A stretch of 64,000 nucleotides of DNA from Xanthobacter autotrophicus Py2. GTDB lineage: Bacteria > Pseudomonadota > Alphaproteobacteria > Rhizobiales > Xanthobacteraceae. The position numbers were made by a program, and so were the translations under genes. The stretch covers positions 310,001 through 374,000 of the forward strand of contig CP000781.1 of assembly GCA_000017645.1 (NCBI GenBank), read 5' to 3'. Shown piece after piece: positions 53,003-63,909 of this stretch. The notes under the pieces were generated by a model, which saw nothing but the letters and a program-made list of their open reading frames with translations, was not told where the DNA came from and made no database searches. Every line of letters begins with the position of its first letter. The first letter of the stretch is position 1.

Positions 53003-53665
53003 TCAGGCGATCACATCGGCCAGCCGCACCCGTTGCACCCCGGCGGAGGCCATGTCGGCGTAGGCCTTGGCCAGGGATCCGTCCACGTCCAGCGCCCGGC
53101 AGGCATCCTCGATCACATGGGTGACGAACCCGTGCCGGGCGGCGTCCACCGCCGACCAGGACACGCAGAAGTCCGTCGCCAGCCCGAGCAGATACACCGT
53201 ATCGATACCCCGGTCCCGCAGGTATCCGGAGAGGCCGGTGGGAGTGGTGCGGTCCGCCTCGTAGAAGGTGGAATAGCTGTCGATGGTGCGGTGGTGCCCC
53301 TTGCGGATGACCACTTGGGCGTGGGGAACGTCGAGTTCGGCGGACAGGCGGGCGCCCTCGCTGTCCTGCACGCAATGGTCCGGCCACAGGATCTGTCGCC
53401 CATAGGGCAGGTCGATCTCGTCGAAGGGCGCCTTGCCCGGGTGGCTCGAGGCGAACGAGACATGGCCCGGCGGGTGCCAGTCCTGTGTCAGCACCACATG
53501 GGGGAAATGCCGCGCCGCGAGGTTTGCCAGCGGCACCACCTCATGCCCGCCCGGTACCGCCAGCCGGCCGCCGGGCAGGAAGTCCACCTGCAGGTCCACC
53601 GCGACGAGCGCGGAGCGGGTCCTGTTGCCGGCGGTTGCGAGCGGGGCCGGGGAGGGGGCGGGCAT
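53003..53665 (-). CDS. pncA: Nicotinamidase
   Basis: A 220-residue isochorismatase-fold amidohydrolase that converts nicotinamide to nicotinate in NAD salvage. Catalytic triad candidates are the Asp in LVAVDLQVDFLPGG, the Lys in VVIRKGHH and the Cys in LATDFCVSWSAVDA; the metal-site DWHPPGHVSFASSH and the cis-peptide region are typical. The ATG at 53665 fits; upstream sequence reads as low-complexity. Divergent from dnaK. Confidence 0.93.
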   Translation of the reverse strand: MPAPSPAPLATAGNRTRSALVAVDLQVDFLPGGRLAVPGGHEVVPLANLAARHFPHVVLTQDWHPPGHVSFASSHPGKAPFDEIDLPYGRQILWPDHCVQDSEGARLSAELDVPHAQVVIRKGHHRTIDSYSTFYEADRTTPTGLSGYLRDRGIDTVYLLGLATDFCVSWSAVDAARHGFVTHVIEDACRALDVDGSLAKAYADMASAGVQRVRLADVIA

Positions 53666-53736
53666 CGTATGGTCCTTTGCGATGACGCGCAGGCTCGCGC
53701 GGACGTGAAAAAGGAACAGACCGCGAGCCGGCACGC

Positions 53737-53765
53737 CTTGCGGCGCCAAAACACCCCCCCTATAT
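53737..53765 (+). promoter_or_regulatory. Putative heat-shock sigma (RpoH) promoter of dnaK
   Basis: CTTGCGG (53737-53743), a 13-bp spacer, then CCCCTATAT (53757-53765) resembles the RpoH consensus CTTGAAA-N(11-16)-CCCCATNT and lies about 140 bp upstream of dnaK. No CIRCE element (TTAGCACTC-N9-GAGTGCTAA) is visible, so RpoH-type control is more likely than HrcA control. Confidence 0.5.
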
Positions 53766-53904
53766 CCGCCTCGATCGTCGTTGTCGCGACGAACCCCAAT
53801 TCGAAAGTTCAGGGGGCCGGCGGATCGGTTGCGGGAGGGGCCTGCGGCCATCTCCCGCGGGTGCCGAAAGGGCCCGGTCGGCCTGCCGACAAGGAGAGAA
53901 CCAT

Positions 53905-55800
<1,896 letters not shown>

Positions 55801-55802
55801 TC

Positions 55803-55858
55803 CCTTCGCCCAAGGCGAAGGCGATGGCAATATGTTGTCTGTCCCGGCTTCGGCCGGG
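55803..55858 (+). terminator. Hairpins directly after dnaK
   Basis: Two hairpins: CCTTCGCC/GGCGAAGG around CAA (55803-55821), 2 bp after the dnaK stop, and CCCGGC/GCCGGG around a TTCG tetraloop (55843-55858). Neither has a T-run. They probably attenuate expression between dnaK and dnaJ or set the mRNA end. Confidence 0.45.
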
Positions 55859-55884
55859 GCAGGCAATGCATCGGGGCTTGATGG

Positions 55885-56328
55885 ATGAAGGGCGCAAGGA
55901 AGGTCATTCTGGGCGCCGGTATGGGCGCCCTTCTCGTTTCATCGGTGAGCGCCGACGAGCCGAGACGATTGACTGCCCAGTATTATTACGATCGGGCCCT
56001 GACGGCCGAGATGGTCCTTCTTGATGCGATTCGGGCGAACAAGCCGCGGCGCATCCTTACGCTCTATAATGCGTTGGTGGACGAGATCGACATATTGGCC
56101 GGCCCGCGCGTTTCGAGCGACAGCAGCGGCATGTGTGCCTTCCTTATGCACGCTTTGGCTGCGGTGACGCTGACGACGTACGGTCACATGGAGCGACGCG
56201 CCCAGTCGACGGCTATGGCTAACGGAGCCTGGACCAAATATCGAGAGGTCGTGTCCAGGTGCGAGAGGCAGCCGGGCGTGGTGGTCTTTGACCGGAAGCT
56301 GCCGGAAAATTTGAGTGAGGTCTTTTGA
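55885..56328 (+). CDS. Small secreted protein of unknown function inserted between dnaK and dnaJ
   Basis: A 147-residue protein with a probable signal peptide ([20 protein letters not shown], cleavage near residue 23) and a helical mature part with three Cys ([18 protein letters not shown]). No known domain. It has lower GC and different codon choice from dnaK and dnaJ (for example CTT, TTG, TTT). dnaK-dnaJ are usually adjacent, so it is an insertion or a fast-diverging gene. The start lacks a clear Shine-Dalgarno; an overlapping ATG lies 4 bp earlier in another frame. dnaJ begins 4 bp after its stop. Confidence 0.6.
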   Translation: MKGARKVILGAGMGALLVSSVSADEPRRLTAQYYYDRALTAEMVLLDAIRANKPRRILTLYNALVDEIDILAGPRVSSDSSGMCAFLMHALAAVTLTTYGHMERRAQSTAMANGAWTKYREVVSRCERQPGVVVFDRKLPENLSEVF

Positions 56329-56332
56329 GGCG

Positions 56333-57472
56333 ATGGCCAAGCGCGATTATTACGAAACCCTCGGCTGCGACCGCGGCGCCGATGACACGGTGCTCAAGGC
56401 TTCCTATCGCAAGCTCGCCATGAAGTGGCATCCCGACCGCAGCCAGGGCAATGGCGAAGCGGAGGTGATGTTCAAGGAGGTCAACGAGGCCTACGAGGTC
56501 TTGAAGGACCCCCAGAAGCGCGCCGCCTATGACCGCTTCGGCCATGCCGCCTTCGAGAATGGTGGCGGCGGCGGTCCCGGCTTCGGCAATGATTTCGCCT
56601 CCTCCTTCGCCGATATCTTCGACGATCTGTTTGGCGGCGCCATGAACCGCGGCCGCGGCGGTGGCCAGCAGCGCGGGCGCGGGGCGGACCTGCGCTACAA
56701 CATGGAAATCACGCTGGAGGAGGCCTTCTCCGGCAAGACCGCGCAGATCAAGATCCCCACCTCGGTGTCGTGCGAGACCTGCTCGGGCACCGGCGCCAAG
56801 CCCGGCACCCAGCCCAAGGCGTGCCGTATGTGCGGCGGCGCCGGCAAGATCCGCCACGCCCAGGGCTTCTTCACCCTGGAGCGAACCTGCCCGAACTGCC
56901 AGGGCCGCGGCAGTGTCATCGAGGACCCCTGCAGCGACTGCGGCGGTGCCGGACGGGTGACGCGCGAGCGCAACCTGTCGGTGCAGATCCCCGCCGGCGT
57001 CGAGGACGGCACCCGCATCCGCCTCGGCGGCGAGGGCGAGGCGGGTGTGCGTGGCGGGGCGGCGGGCGACCTCTACATCTTCCTCTCCATCGAGCCCCAC
57101 ACCTTCTTCCAGCGCGAAGGCGCGGACCTCTACTGCCGGGTGCCCATCTCCATGGTGACGGCGGCGCTGGGGGGCACCGTGGAAGTGCCGACCATCGATG
57201 GTGACAAGAGCAAGGTGAAGATCCCCGAGGGCACCCAGTCGCAGAAGCGTTTCCGCCTCTCCGGCAAGGGCATGCCCATCATGCGGGCGCGCAACCACGG
57301 CGACATGTATGTGCAGGTGGTGGTGGAAACGCCGCAGAAGCTGACCAAGCGGCAGAAGGAATTGCTCGCCGAATTCGAAAAGGACAGCTCCGGCGAGACC
57401 CATCCCGAATCCACCGGCTTCTTCGCCAAGGTGAAGGAGTTCTTCCAGGGTGCCGCCGGCGAGGGGGCCTGA
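56333..57472 (+). CDS. dnaJ: Chaperone DnaJ (Hsp40)
   Basis: A 379-residue co-chaperone with the J-domain ([41 protein letters not shown] at ~33-35), a Gly-rich region, four zinc-finger CxxCxGxG motifs ([32 protein letters not shown]) and C-terminal substrate domains. It activates DnaK ATPase. The ATG at 56333 has GAGGCG upstream. Intact and full length. Confidence 0.97.
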   Translation: MAKRDYYETLGCDRGADDTVLKASYRKLAMKWHPDRSQGNGEAEVMFKEVNEAYEVLKDPQKRAAYDRFGHAAFENGGGGGPGFGNDFASSFADIFDDLFGGAMNRGRGGGQQRGRGADLRYNMEITLEEAFSGKTAQIKIPTSVSCETCSGTGAKPGTQPKACRMCGGAGKIRHAQGFFTLERTCPNCQGRGSVIEDPCSDCGGAGRVTRERNLSVQIPAGVEDGTRIRLGGEGEAGVRGGAAGDLYIFLSIEPHTFFQREGADLYCRVPISMVTAALGGTVEVPTIDGDKSKVKIPEGTQSQKRFRLSGKGMPIMRARNHGDMYVQVVVETPQKLTKRQKELLAEFEKDSSGETHPESTGFFAKVKEFFQGAAGEGA

Positions 57473-57506
57473 GGGGCCTCCCCGCATCTGATCGGCGGGA
57501 CTGCCT

Positions 57507-58541
57507 TCACGCGGCCTGCCGGGGCTGCGCCGCTAGCGCTGCCGCAGTCGCGGCCGCCATGGTTCGGGCGATACCGTCGGCATAGGATGTCTTCGCCATG
57601 GGGCCGATGAGGGCTTCCAGAGCGGTATCGTCCATGATGACCGGCGTGGTCATCAGATAATTCATCTCCACCAGTTCGCGCATCACCGGGTCGAACAGGC
57701 CGGCGAGACGCAGCATCGTCTTGTTCGCCACCATAAGTCGCGGCTTGGCGTTGGGTCTGGCGTTCGCCAGGGCAAAGGCGCGCTCTGCCACCTCCCGTAC
57801 GCTGATGGTGCCGGCGCCGCCCAGGTTGAAGGTGCGGCCGAAGGCGGCGTCGGTCGCAAGCAGGGTGCGCACCACCGGCCCCACGTCCGGCACGAAGACG
57901 AACTGGTGCGGCCGGTCGATGGGGCCAACCACCTTCGCCCGCCGGCCCTCCGCCGCGGCGGCGAAGATGTCGGCGAGAAAGCTGCGTTCCACGCCCGGCC
58001 CATAGAAATCCGGTAGGCGCAGGATGGTGGCGCGGATGACGCCCGCCGCGTCCGCTTCCATCAGCACGTCTTCCTGCGCCTTGCGCATCTGGCCCTTGAA
58101 CGTATGCGGCGTGCGCGGGTGGCTCTCGTCCACCAGCGCGGCCTGCGGCCGTCCGAAGGGGTAGGCGGTGCCGATGAGCAGCAGGCGCGACACCCCCTCC
58201 GCCGCCGCGGCCTCGACCGTGCGCGCCATGAGCCGGGGGTGGAGGTGGAAGGCGTCATAGGGCACGCCCACCATGTAGACGAGGGTATCAAGGCCCCGGA
58301 ACGCGCCCCGGATGGTGGCGGGATCGTCCGGGTTCCAGGTGCGCAGCTCGGGATCGCAGGTGCGCAGCGCGGTTTCGGGCCGGGCGGCGAAGGCGCGGGT
58401 GAGGCCGGCAAGCGAGCGGCCGATGGCGGCAAAGGGCGTGCCGGCGTCACCGAGCGCTGCGGCGATGCTGGCGCCGATGGATCCTGTCGCGCCGACGAGA
58501 CCGATACGGGGCGAGGCTTGCGAGGCGAAGGGGACGGGCAT
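57507..58541 (-). CDS. NAD-dependent epimerase/dehydratase-type SDR protein
   Basis: A 344-residue extended SDR-like protein with nucleotide motif IGLVGATGSIGASIAAAL near the N-terminus. Instead of Tyr-x-x-x-Lys the catalytic position has TFKGQMRKAQE (F-K-x-Q-M-x-K), so it may be an atypical SDR. The late VEMNYLMTTPVIMDDTALEALIG is like other isomerase/epimerase-type proteins. The ATG at 58541 has CAGGAGCAC upstream. It is divergent from a TetR regulator, with three operator-like palindromes between; that regulator probably controls it. Substrate unknown. Confidence 0.8.
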   Translation of the reverse strand: MPVPFASQASPRIGLVGATGSIGASIAAALGDAGTPFAAIGRSLAGLTRAFAARPETALRTCDPELRTWNPDDPATIRGAFRGLDTLVYMVGVPYDAFHLHPRLMARTVEAAAAEGVSRLLLIGTAYPFGRPQAALVDESHPRTPHTFKGQMRKAQEDVLMEADAAGVIRATILRLPDFYGPGVERSFLADIFAAAAEGRRAKVVGPIDRPHQFVFVPDVGPVVRTLLATDAAFGRTFNLGGAGTISVREVAERAFALANARPNAKPRLMVANKTMLRLAGLFDPVMRELVEMNYLMTTPVIMDDTALEALIGPMAKTSYADGIARTMAAATAAALAAQPRQAA

Positions 58542-58552
58542 TAGAGTGCTCC

Positions 58553-58597
58553 TGAACAATGTTCACTGAACATCGTTCATAAACTGAACGACGTTCT
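58553..58597. promoter_or_regulatory. Three tandem TGAAC-type palindromes (TetR operator array)
   Basis: Between the SDR (start 58541) and TetR (start 58620) genes lie TGAACA-A-TGTTCA (58553-58565), TGAAC-ATC-GTTCA (58567-58579) and TGAAC-GAC-GTTCT (58585-58597). The first two are perfect, the third has one end mismatch. Centre spacings are 14 and 18 bp. The placement covers the expected promoters of both genes, so a TetR-type repressor operator is likely. Confidence 0.75.
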
Positions 58598-58619
58598 TGT
58601 CAACTCCGGAGACGATGGT

Positions 58620-59264
58620 TTGCCGTCCGCGCCCCGTGCCCGCCGCAAGGAAGACGCCCGCGCCCGCATCCTCGACGAGGCACGGCGCATCGTGCTGGAG
58701 CACGGCTTCGAGGCCCTCACGATGCGCCGCATCGCCGAAGCGGCAGGCTATTCACCCGCCGCCCTCTATCTCCATTTCGCGAATCGGGATGCCATCGCCC
58801 GCGAGCTCGGGGAGAGCGGCATGCGCAGCCTGCTTGTCGCCTTGACCCAGGCTGCCGCGGATCCCGATCCGGTGGCGCGCCTCGGGGCGCTGGCTTTGGC
58901 CTATGTCGCTTTTGCTCGGAGTGATCCGGAGACCTACCGCCTGATCTTCATGGAACCCGGCTTCGCCGCCAGCGCCCTTGGCGGCAAGGACGAGGCGGGG
59001 GCTGCGGCATTTCAACTTCTCGCCGGCAGCTTCGAGGACCTCCACAGGGCCGGCCGGCTCAGGCCGGGGCAGGATCCGGCCGCGCTCGCGCTCACCTTCT
59101 GGATCCTGGTCCACGGGACGGCGAGCCTGAAACTCACCTGCTCTGCCTTTCTTTCGCCATCGGAAGAGGACCTTCTCGCCGCCGCCCTCGCCGCCCTTCT
59201 CAACGGGGTGCTGGAGCCGGATCCGACCGGGCAGAACCCGCCTGGGCGGTCAATCCGTCGCTGA
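58620..59264 (+). CDS. TetR family transcriptional regulator
   Basis: A 214-residue TetR-type regulator with N-terminal HTH (RARILDEARRIVLEHGFEALTMRRIAEAAGYSPAALYLHFANRDAI) and a helical effector domain. The start is TTG at 58620 with GGAGACGATGG just upstream. The preceding in-frame sequence holds the palindromes. It is divergent from the SDR gene and probably represses it and itself. Effector unknown. Confidence 0.87.
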   Translation: MPSAPRARRKEDARARILDEARRIVLEHGFEALTMRRIAEAAGYSPAALYLHFANRDAIARELGESGMRSLLVALTQAAADPDPVARLGALALAYVAFARSDPETYRLIFMEPGFAASALGGKDEAGAAAFQLLAGSFEDLHRAGRLRPGQDPAALALTFWILVHGTASLKLTCSAFLSPSEEDLLAAALAALLNGVLEPDPTGQNPPGRSIRR

Positions 59265-59419
59265 AACCCCTGGGGCGGGGAGCGCCCTGTCCCATCGGTT
59301 GGCATCGCAAGCTGATCGGACGACGCCTCCCCTGGCCGAGTGGCACGAACCTTGACCCCGCCTGCTTTCCCGTCTAAGCGCCTGATATCCGATCCTCTCG
59401 GGCGCCCGAGGTGCCGTTG

Positions 59420-60037
59420 ATGCTTCACTCCCACGACCAGCGCCGGCCGGTTCACAAGCCCTTGCTTCCGAAGCCGAATCTCAAGGACGAGGTCCGCTTT
59501 CTGCAGTCGTGGTTCCAGAATCCGCTCAAGACCGGCGCCGTGGCGCCGTCCAGCCCGGCTCTGGCCAAGATGATGGCAAGCTACCTCGACCCGAAGCAGG
59601 ACGGTCCTGTCATCGAGCTGGGACCGGGCACGGGTCCGGTGACCAAGGCCCTGATCCAGCGCGGCTTCGCGCCGGAGCGCCTGTTCCTCATCGAGTACAA
59701 CCCGGAATTCTGCGCCCTGCTGCGCCTGCGCTATCCCGGCGCCACGGTGATCAACGGCGACGCCTATACCCTCGCCAAGACGCTGACGGGCCGCCTGCCG
59801 GGCAAGGCGGTGGGCACCATCTCGTCGCTGCCGCTCTTCACCATGCCGGAGAGCGAGCGGCACCGCATGGTGAACGAGGCGTTCGACATGTCCATCCCCG
59901 GCTCGCCGTTCGTGCAGTTCACTTATGCGGTGGTGACGCCGGTGCCGCTGGTGCCGGGTGCCATCGAGGGCGAGCGTTCGCCGCGGGTGTGGAGAAATAT
60001 TCCCCCCGCCCGTGTCTGGGCCTATCGCCGGCCCTGA
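59420..60037 (+). CDS. pmtA: Phospholipid N-methyltransferase, PmtA type
   Basis: A 205-residue SAM enzyme resembling rhizobial/Rhodobacter PmtA, which methylates phosphatidylethanolamine to phosphatidylcholine. It has the initial DEVRFLQSWFQNPLKTGAVAPSSPALAKMM block, SAM motif IELGPGTGPVTKALIQRG and later LRYPGATVINGDAY. A related rRNA adenine dimethyltransferase is the alternative because the folds are alike, but the N-terminal membrane-interacting segment fits PmtA better. The ATG at 59420 has GAGG 8 bp upstream; an in-frame GTG is 9 bp earlier. Alone in its transcript or with the phosphatase downstream. Confidence 0.72.
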   Translation: MLHSHDQRRPVHKPLLPKPNLKDEVRFLQSWFQNPLKTGAVAPSSPALAKMMASYLDPKQDGPVIELGPGTGPVTKALIQRGFAPERLFLIEYNPEFCALLRLRYPGATVINGDAYTLAKTLTGRLPGKAVGTISSLPLFTMPESERHRMVNEAFDMSIPGSPFVQFTYAVVTPVPLVPGAIEGERSPRVWRNIPPARVWAYRRP

Positions 60038-60096
60038 GGTTTCCGTGCCGCCGGCGCCGCCCGGCGCCCGGACGGCCACACCGCCGGGGCCCTTAA

Positions 60097-60831
60097 GTGA
60101 CGGATTTCCTTTATCTAACCCACCCTCAGGTCGCGGTGGACCCGGCCGTGCCGGTGCCCCGCTGGGGCCTGTCCGAGGTGGGGCGGGCGCGCACGCGCGC
60201 CTTTGCCGCACGCGCGGATCTCTCCCCCTACCGGCGCATCGTGTCCTCCACCGAGGTGAAGGCGATGGAGACGGCCGCGCTCCTCGCCGAGGCCCTTGGC
60301 CTTGCCGTCGAGGTGGCGGAGGGGCTGGAGGAAAACGACCGTTCCGCAACAGGTTACCTGCCGGAAGCCCAATTCCAGCAGATGGCGGATGCCTTCTTTG
60401 CCCGCCCGCAGGAGAGCGTCGCCGGCTGGGAGCGGGCGCAGGACGCGCAGGCGCGAATCGTCGCCGCCGTCACCCGAACCCTCGCCGAACTTCAAGACCA
60501 TCGGCAGGTTCCAGTTCTGTTTGTGGGCCATGGCGGGGTCGGCACCTTGCTTCTGTGCCATCTGGCGGGCTACCCCATCTCCCGCATCCATGACCAGCCG
60601 CCGGTGGGCGGCGGCTGCTGGTTCCGCGCCGGAGCGGATGCGCGCCCGGACCGCTGGCGCGCCATGGAAGAGGATGCAGGCACGGCCTGCGCCCGGGAAG
60701 ACGCCGCAGGACGAGCCTGCGCCGGGGAAGAGGGCGCGGCCCAGGCCGGCGTCCGTGACGACAGCACAGCGCCAGCCGGCGCGCGGGAACAGGGCGCAGC
60801 GCTGGCATGCGTCCCGGAGGAGGGCCCATGA
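60097..60831 (+). CDS. Histidine-phosphatase-like protein with decapeptide-repeat tail
   Basis: A 244-residue protein related to the histidine phosphatase (phosphoglycerate mutase) superfamily. The usual N-terminal R-H-G is degenerate to YLTHPQV (the His remains, the Arg and Gly do not), while the second motif [14 protein letters not shown] and the [16 protein letters not shown] segment are intact. Residues ~197-244 form about five 10-residue repeats rich in Ala, Gly, Glu, Arg and Cys, unlike any phosphatase tail I know. The start is GTG at 60097. It overlaps pyrF by 4 bp (ATGA). Confidence 0.72.
   Translation: MTDFLYLTHPQVAVDPAVPVPRWGLSEVGRARTRAFAARADLSPYRRIVSSTEVKAMETAALLAEALGLAVEVAEGLEENDRSATGYLPEAQFQQMADAFFARPQESVAGWERAQDAQARIVAAVTRTLAELQDHRQVPVLFVGHGGVGTLLLCHLAGYPISRIHDQPPVGGGCWFRAGADARPDRWRAMEEDAGTACAREDAAGRACAGEEGAAQAGVRDDSTAPAGAREQGAALACVPEEGP
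60685..60828 (+). repeat. 30-bp degenerate repeat encoding the phosphatase C-terminus
   Basis: About 4.8 units of 30 bp encode [40 protein letters not shown] and ACVPEEGP. The DNA units share a GCC-TGC/GGC ... GGGGAAGA core. A minisatellite-like expansion at the 3' end of the gene is the simplest origin. Confidence 0.65.
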
Positions 60832-61532
60832 GCCTTGTCGATGCGAAAGTCCGCGACCGCATGATCGTGGCGCTCGACTATCCCAACGTGAGCGCGGCCG
60901 AGGCCCTGGTCTGGCAGCTCGGCGACGTGGTGACCTTCTACAAGATCGGCCTGGAGCTCTCCATCGCGGGGGGGCTCGACCTTGCCGCCGACCTCATCGG
61001 CGCCGGCAAGAAGGTGTTCCTCGATCTCAAGCTGCACGACATCGGCAATACGGTGGAGCGGGCGACCGAGGCGGCGGCGGCGCGCGGGGTGCACATCCTC
61101 ACCGTCCATGCCTATCCGCAGACCATGGCGGCGGCGGCGCGGGGGGCCAAGGGCAGCCCGCTCGAAGTGCTGGGCGTGACCGTGCTCACCTCCTATGACG
61201 ACGCGGACCTCGCCACCGCCGGCTATCGCATGGGGGTGACCGACACGGTCCGCCTGCGCGCCGGGCAGGCTCTGGAGGCAGGGATCGCGGGGGTCATCTG
61301 CGCGCCCACGGATGCGGCCATGGTGCGCGCCATCCTGGGGCCGGATCGCCGGGTGGTGACGCCCGGGGTGCGGCCGAAGGGGGCGGACGTGGGTGACCAG
61401 AAGCGCATCGCCACCCCGGCTGAAGCCATCGCCGCGGGCGCCGACCGCATCGTGGTGGGCCGCCCGGTGACGGCGGCCGCGGACCCGGTGGCGGCGGCCG
61501 AGGCCATCCTGGCGGAACTGGCGGGGGCCTGA
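60828..61532 (+). CDS. pyrF: Orotidine-5'-phosphate decarboxylase
   Basis: A 234-residue enzyme of the last step of de novo UMP synthesis. The catalytic DxKxxD is visible in [14 protein letters not shown]; the N-terminal [16 protein letters not shown] and the C-terminal [35 protein letters not shown] are typical. The ATG at 60828 overlaps the preceding stop and has GGAGGAGGG upstream. The double-DUF1330 gene follows 29 bp downstream. Confidence 0.96.
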   Translation: MSLVDAKVRDRMIVALDYPNVSAAEALVWQLGDVVTFYKIGLELSIAGGLDLAADLIGAGKKVFLDLKLHDIGNTVERATEAAAARGVHILTVHAYPQTMAAAARGAKGSPLEVLGVTVLTSYDDADLATAGYRMGVTDTVRLRAGQALEAGIAGVICAPTDAAMVRAILGPDRRVVTPGVRPKGADVGDQKRIATPAEAIAAGADRIVVGRPVTAAADPVAAAEAILAELAGA

Positions 61533-61561
61533 CGGCCGGCAACAGGGCAATGGAGGGGGCG

Positions 61562-62206
61562 ATGGCGAAGGGCTACTGGTTCCTCAATCTCGATGTGGTC
61601 AACCCGGTGGACTACATCACCTACCGGGAAGCCAACGCCCGCTATGCGGCGGAGCACGACCTGCGCTTCATCGTGCGCGGCGGCGATTTCGAGCATCTGG
61701 AAGGCATCAAGCGCCACCGCAACGTGCTGGTGGAGCTGCCCTCCTTCGACGTGGCGGTGGCCACCTACGAGGCCCCCGACTACCAGCCGGTGAAGGCCCT
61801 GCGGCAGGCCACCGCCATCGCCGACCTTGCGGCGGTCGAGGGCTATGAGGGTCCCCAGCCCTCGGCGGCGCCGCCGCCCGAGGGCACGCCGGACAAGCCC
61901 CGCGGCTACTGGATGGCCAAGGTCGATGTCACCGACCCGGAGCGCTACAAAGATTATATCGCCGCCAACGCCGAGCCGTTCGCCGAATACGGCGCCTGGT
62001 TCCTGGTGCGGGGCGGCCGGCACCAGCTGCTGGATGGCCGTGGGCGCCAGCGCTATGTGGTGATCGCCTTCCGCGACGTGGAGACGGCGCGGGCTTGCTA
62101 CTTCTCGCCCGGCTACCAGCGGGCACGCGCCATCCGCCAGTCGGCGTCGGTGGCAGACCTTGTCCTCATCTCCGGCTATACCGGGCGCGAGGCGCCCCCC
62201 TCCTGA
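61562..62206 (+). CDS. Fused tandem-DUF1330 protein
   Basis: A 214-residue protein made of two DUF1330 units. Unit 1 (about residues 3-96: [38 protein letters not shown]) and unit 2 (about 113-208: [38 protein letters not shown]) share the G-Y-W ... YxxYxxAN ... RGG pattern and are joined by a Pro-rich linker ([16 protein letters not shown]). DUF1330 is a ferredoxin-like dimeric alpha-beta barrel; normal members have one unit and dimerise, so this chain could form a pseudo-dimer. Function unknown. Start at 61562 has GGAGGGGGCG. Genes pyrF and dapB flank it. Confidence 0.88.
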   Translation: MAKGYWFLNLDVVNPVDYITYREANARYAAEHDLRFIVRGGDFEHLEGIKRHRNVLVELPSFDVAVATYEAPDYQPVKALRQATAIADLAAVEGYEGPQPSAAPPPEGTPDKPRGYWMAKVDVTDPERYKDYIAANAEPFAEYGAWFLVRGGRHQLLDGRGRQRYVVIAFRDVETARACYFSPGYQRARAIRQSASVADLVLISGYTGREAPPS

Positions 62207-62313
62207 CGGACCCCCGCCCCCGGCCCTTGGGGCCGTTCTCGCCAGGGCAGTGCCACCGTCTTTGCCGCGGCGCCGTGAAGCGCCGCCCGGCCACGCGAAG
62301 GACCAGAAAAATC

Positions 62314-63129
62314 GTGTCTCAGCTGCGCATCGTCATCTCCGGAGCCGGCGGCCGCATGGGCCGCGCCCTCATCAAGGCCATCTCGGAAACCGAGGGCCTC
62401 GCCCTGGTGGGGGCGCTGGAATATTCCGGCTCGTCCTTTCTCGGCGAGGATGCCGGGGCCATGAGCGGCCTGAAGCCCAACGGCGTCACGGTGGAAAGCG
62501 ATGCGGCCCCGACCCTCAACGGCGCCGACGTGGTGGTGGATTTCTCCACCCCCTCCGCCTCGGTGCGGCTGGCGGAGACCCTGGCGGGGGCGGGCATCGC
62601 CCATGTCATCGGCACCACGGGCTTCTCCAACGAGGACAACGCGGCCATTGCCGCCGCCGCCCGTCGCACGCCCATCATGAAGTCCGGCAACATGAGCCTC
62701 GGGGTCAACCTGCTGGCCGCCCTCACCCGCCGGGTGGCGGCGACGCTGGACGACAGCTTCGACATCGAGATCGTGGAGATGCACCACAACAAGAAGGTGG
62801 ATGCGCCCTCCGGCACGGCGCTGCTTTTGGGCGAGGCCGCCGCCCAGGGCCGCGGGCGCCATCTCGACGAATGCTCCGAGCGCGGCCGCGACGGGGTCAC
62901 CGGCGCGCGCAAGCCTGGCGCCATCGGCTTTGCCAGCCTGCGTGGCGGCTCGGTGGTGGGCGAGCATATGGTGATCTTCGCCGGCCAGGCCGAGCGTATC
63001 GAGCTGGTGCACAAGGCCGAGGACCGCATGATCTTCGCCCGCGGCGCGTTGACGGCGGCGCGTTGGCTGAAGGGCCGCGAGCCGGGCCTTTATTCCATGG
63101 CCGACGTGCTCGGCCTCGGCGATTTCTGA
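62314..63129 (+). CDS. dapB: 4-hydroxy-tetrahydrodipicolinate reductase
   Basis: A 271-residue NAD(P)H reductase of lysine and diaminopimelate synthesis. Motifs: [18 protein letters not shown] (nucleotide), [18 protein letters not shown], the signature [19 protein letters not shown] with the catalytic His and Lys, and [18 protein letters not shown]. The start is a GTG at 62314 with AAGGA upstream; earlier in-frame codons lie inside the DUF1330 gene. gpmA follows 81 bp downstream. Confidence 0.95.
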   Translation: MSQLRIVISGAGGRMGRALIKAISETEGLALVGALEYSGSSFLGEDAGAMSGLKPNGVTVESDAAPTLNGADVVVDFSTPSASVRLAETLAGAGIAHVIGTTGFSNEDNAAIAAAARRTPIMKSGNMSLGVNLLAALTRRVAATLDDSFDIEIVEMHHNKKVDAPSGTALLLGEAAAQGRGRHLDECSERGRDGVTGARKPGAIGFASLRGGSVVGEHMVIFAGQAERIELVHKAEDRMIFARGALTAARWLKGREPGLYSMADVLGLGDF

Positions 63130-63210
63130 GCGCCGAATTCTGACCGCCGATTCCTTGTCCGCAGATTTTCGAGCCGGGAGCCACGCCCGGAGACTACCCA
63201 GGAGCTTTCC

Positions 63211-63834
63211 ATGTCCGACCGCATCCTCGTCCTCGTCCGTCACGGGCAGAGCGAGTGGAACCTGAAGAACCTGTTCACCGGGTGGCGCGACCCCGACCTC
63301 ACCGAGCAGGGCGTCTCCGAGGCCAAGCGCGCCGGCGCGCTGCTGAAGGCCGAGGGGCTGAAGTTCGACGTGGCCTTCACCTCCGATCTCACCCGCGCCC
63401 AGAAGACGCTGGGCCTCATCCTCGGCGAGATGGGCCAGGAGGGCGTGCCCACCACCCGCAACGTGGCCCTGAACGAGCGGGACTACGGCGACCTCGCCGG
63501 CCTGAACAAGGACGACGCCCGCGCCAAGTGGGGTGACGACCAGGTGCACATCTGGCGCCGCTCCTACGACATCGCCCCGCCCGGCGGCGAGAGCCTGCGC
63601 GACACGGTGGCCCGCACGCTGCCCTATTATGTGCAGGAAATCCTGCCGTGCGTGCTGCGCGGCCAGACGACGCTGGTGGCCGCCCACGGCAACTCGCTGC
63701 GCGCCCTCATCATGACGCTGGAGAAGCTCTCCCCCGAGGGCATCATGAAGCGCGAGCTGAACACCGGCGCGCCCATCGTCTACAAGCTGGCGGCGGATTC
63801 CACCGTGGCGGAGAAGCGCGACCTGGTGGCGTGA
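63211..63834 (+). CDS. gpmA: 2,3-bisphosphoglycerate-dependent phosphoglycerate mutase
   Basis: A 207-residue glycolytic enzyme interconverting 2- and 3-phosphoglycerate. The phosphohistidine motif is [20 protein letters not shown], with GHG-type second His in [33 protein letters not shown] is typical. It is slightly shorter than the ~230-250-residue enteric enzyme, as usual for alphaproteobacterial GpmA. The ATG at 63211 follows AGGAGCTTTCC. Confidence 0.95.
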   Translation: MSDRILVLVRHGQSEWNLKNLFTGWRDPDLTEQGVSEAKRAGALLKAEGLKFDVAFTSDLTRAQKTLGLILGEMGQEGVPTTRNVALNERDYGDLAGLNKDDARAKWGDDQVHIWRRSYDIAPPGGESLRDTVARTLPYYVQEILPCVLRGQTTLVAAHGNSLRALIMTLEKLSPEGIMKRELNTGAPIVYKLAADSTVAEKRDLVA

Positions 63835-63848
63835 CGCAAACGCTGAAC

Positions 63849-63883
63849 GAAATGGCCGGTGAGCAATGCTCACCGGCCATTTC
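63849..63883. terminator. Bidirectional terminator between gpmA and engB
   Basis: A perfect 16-bp stem (GAAATGGCCGGTGAGC and its complement) around an AAT loop, with A-rich sequence before and TATTT after. It lies in the short gap between convergent genes and can work in both directions. Confidence 0.85.
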
Positions 63884-63909
63884 TATTTCACGCCTGTCAG
63901 TTCTGAACC

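Noticed and set aside
53666-53904. CIRCE operator upstream of dnaK
   Set aside because: No TTAGCACTC-type inverted repeat can be found in the region; only an RpoH-like promoter candidate.
59420-60037. KsgA-type rRNA dimethyltransferase
   Set aside because: The SAM motif resembles it, but the protein is only 205 residues and starts with the PmtA-like segment; phospholipid methyltransferase fits better.
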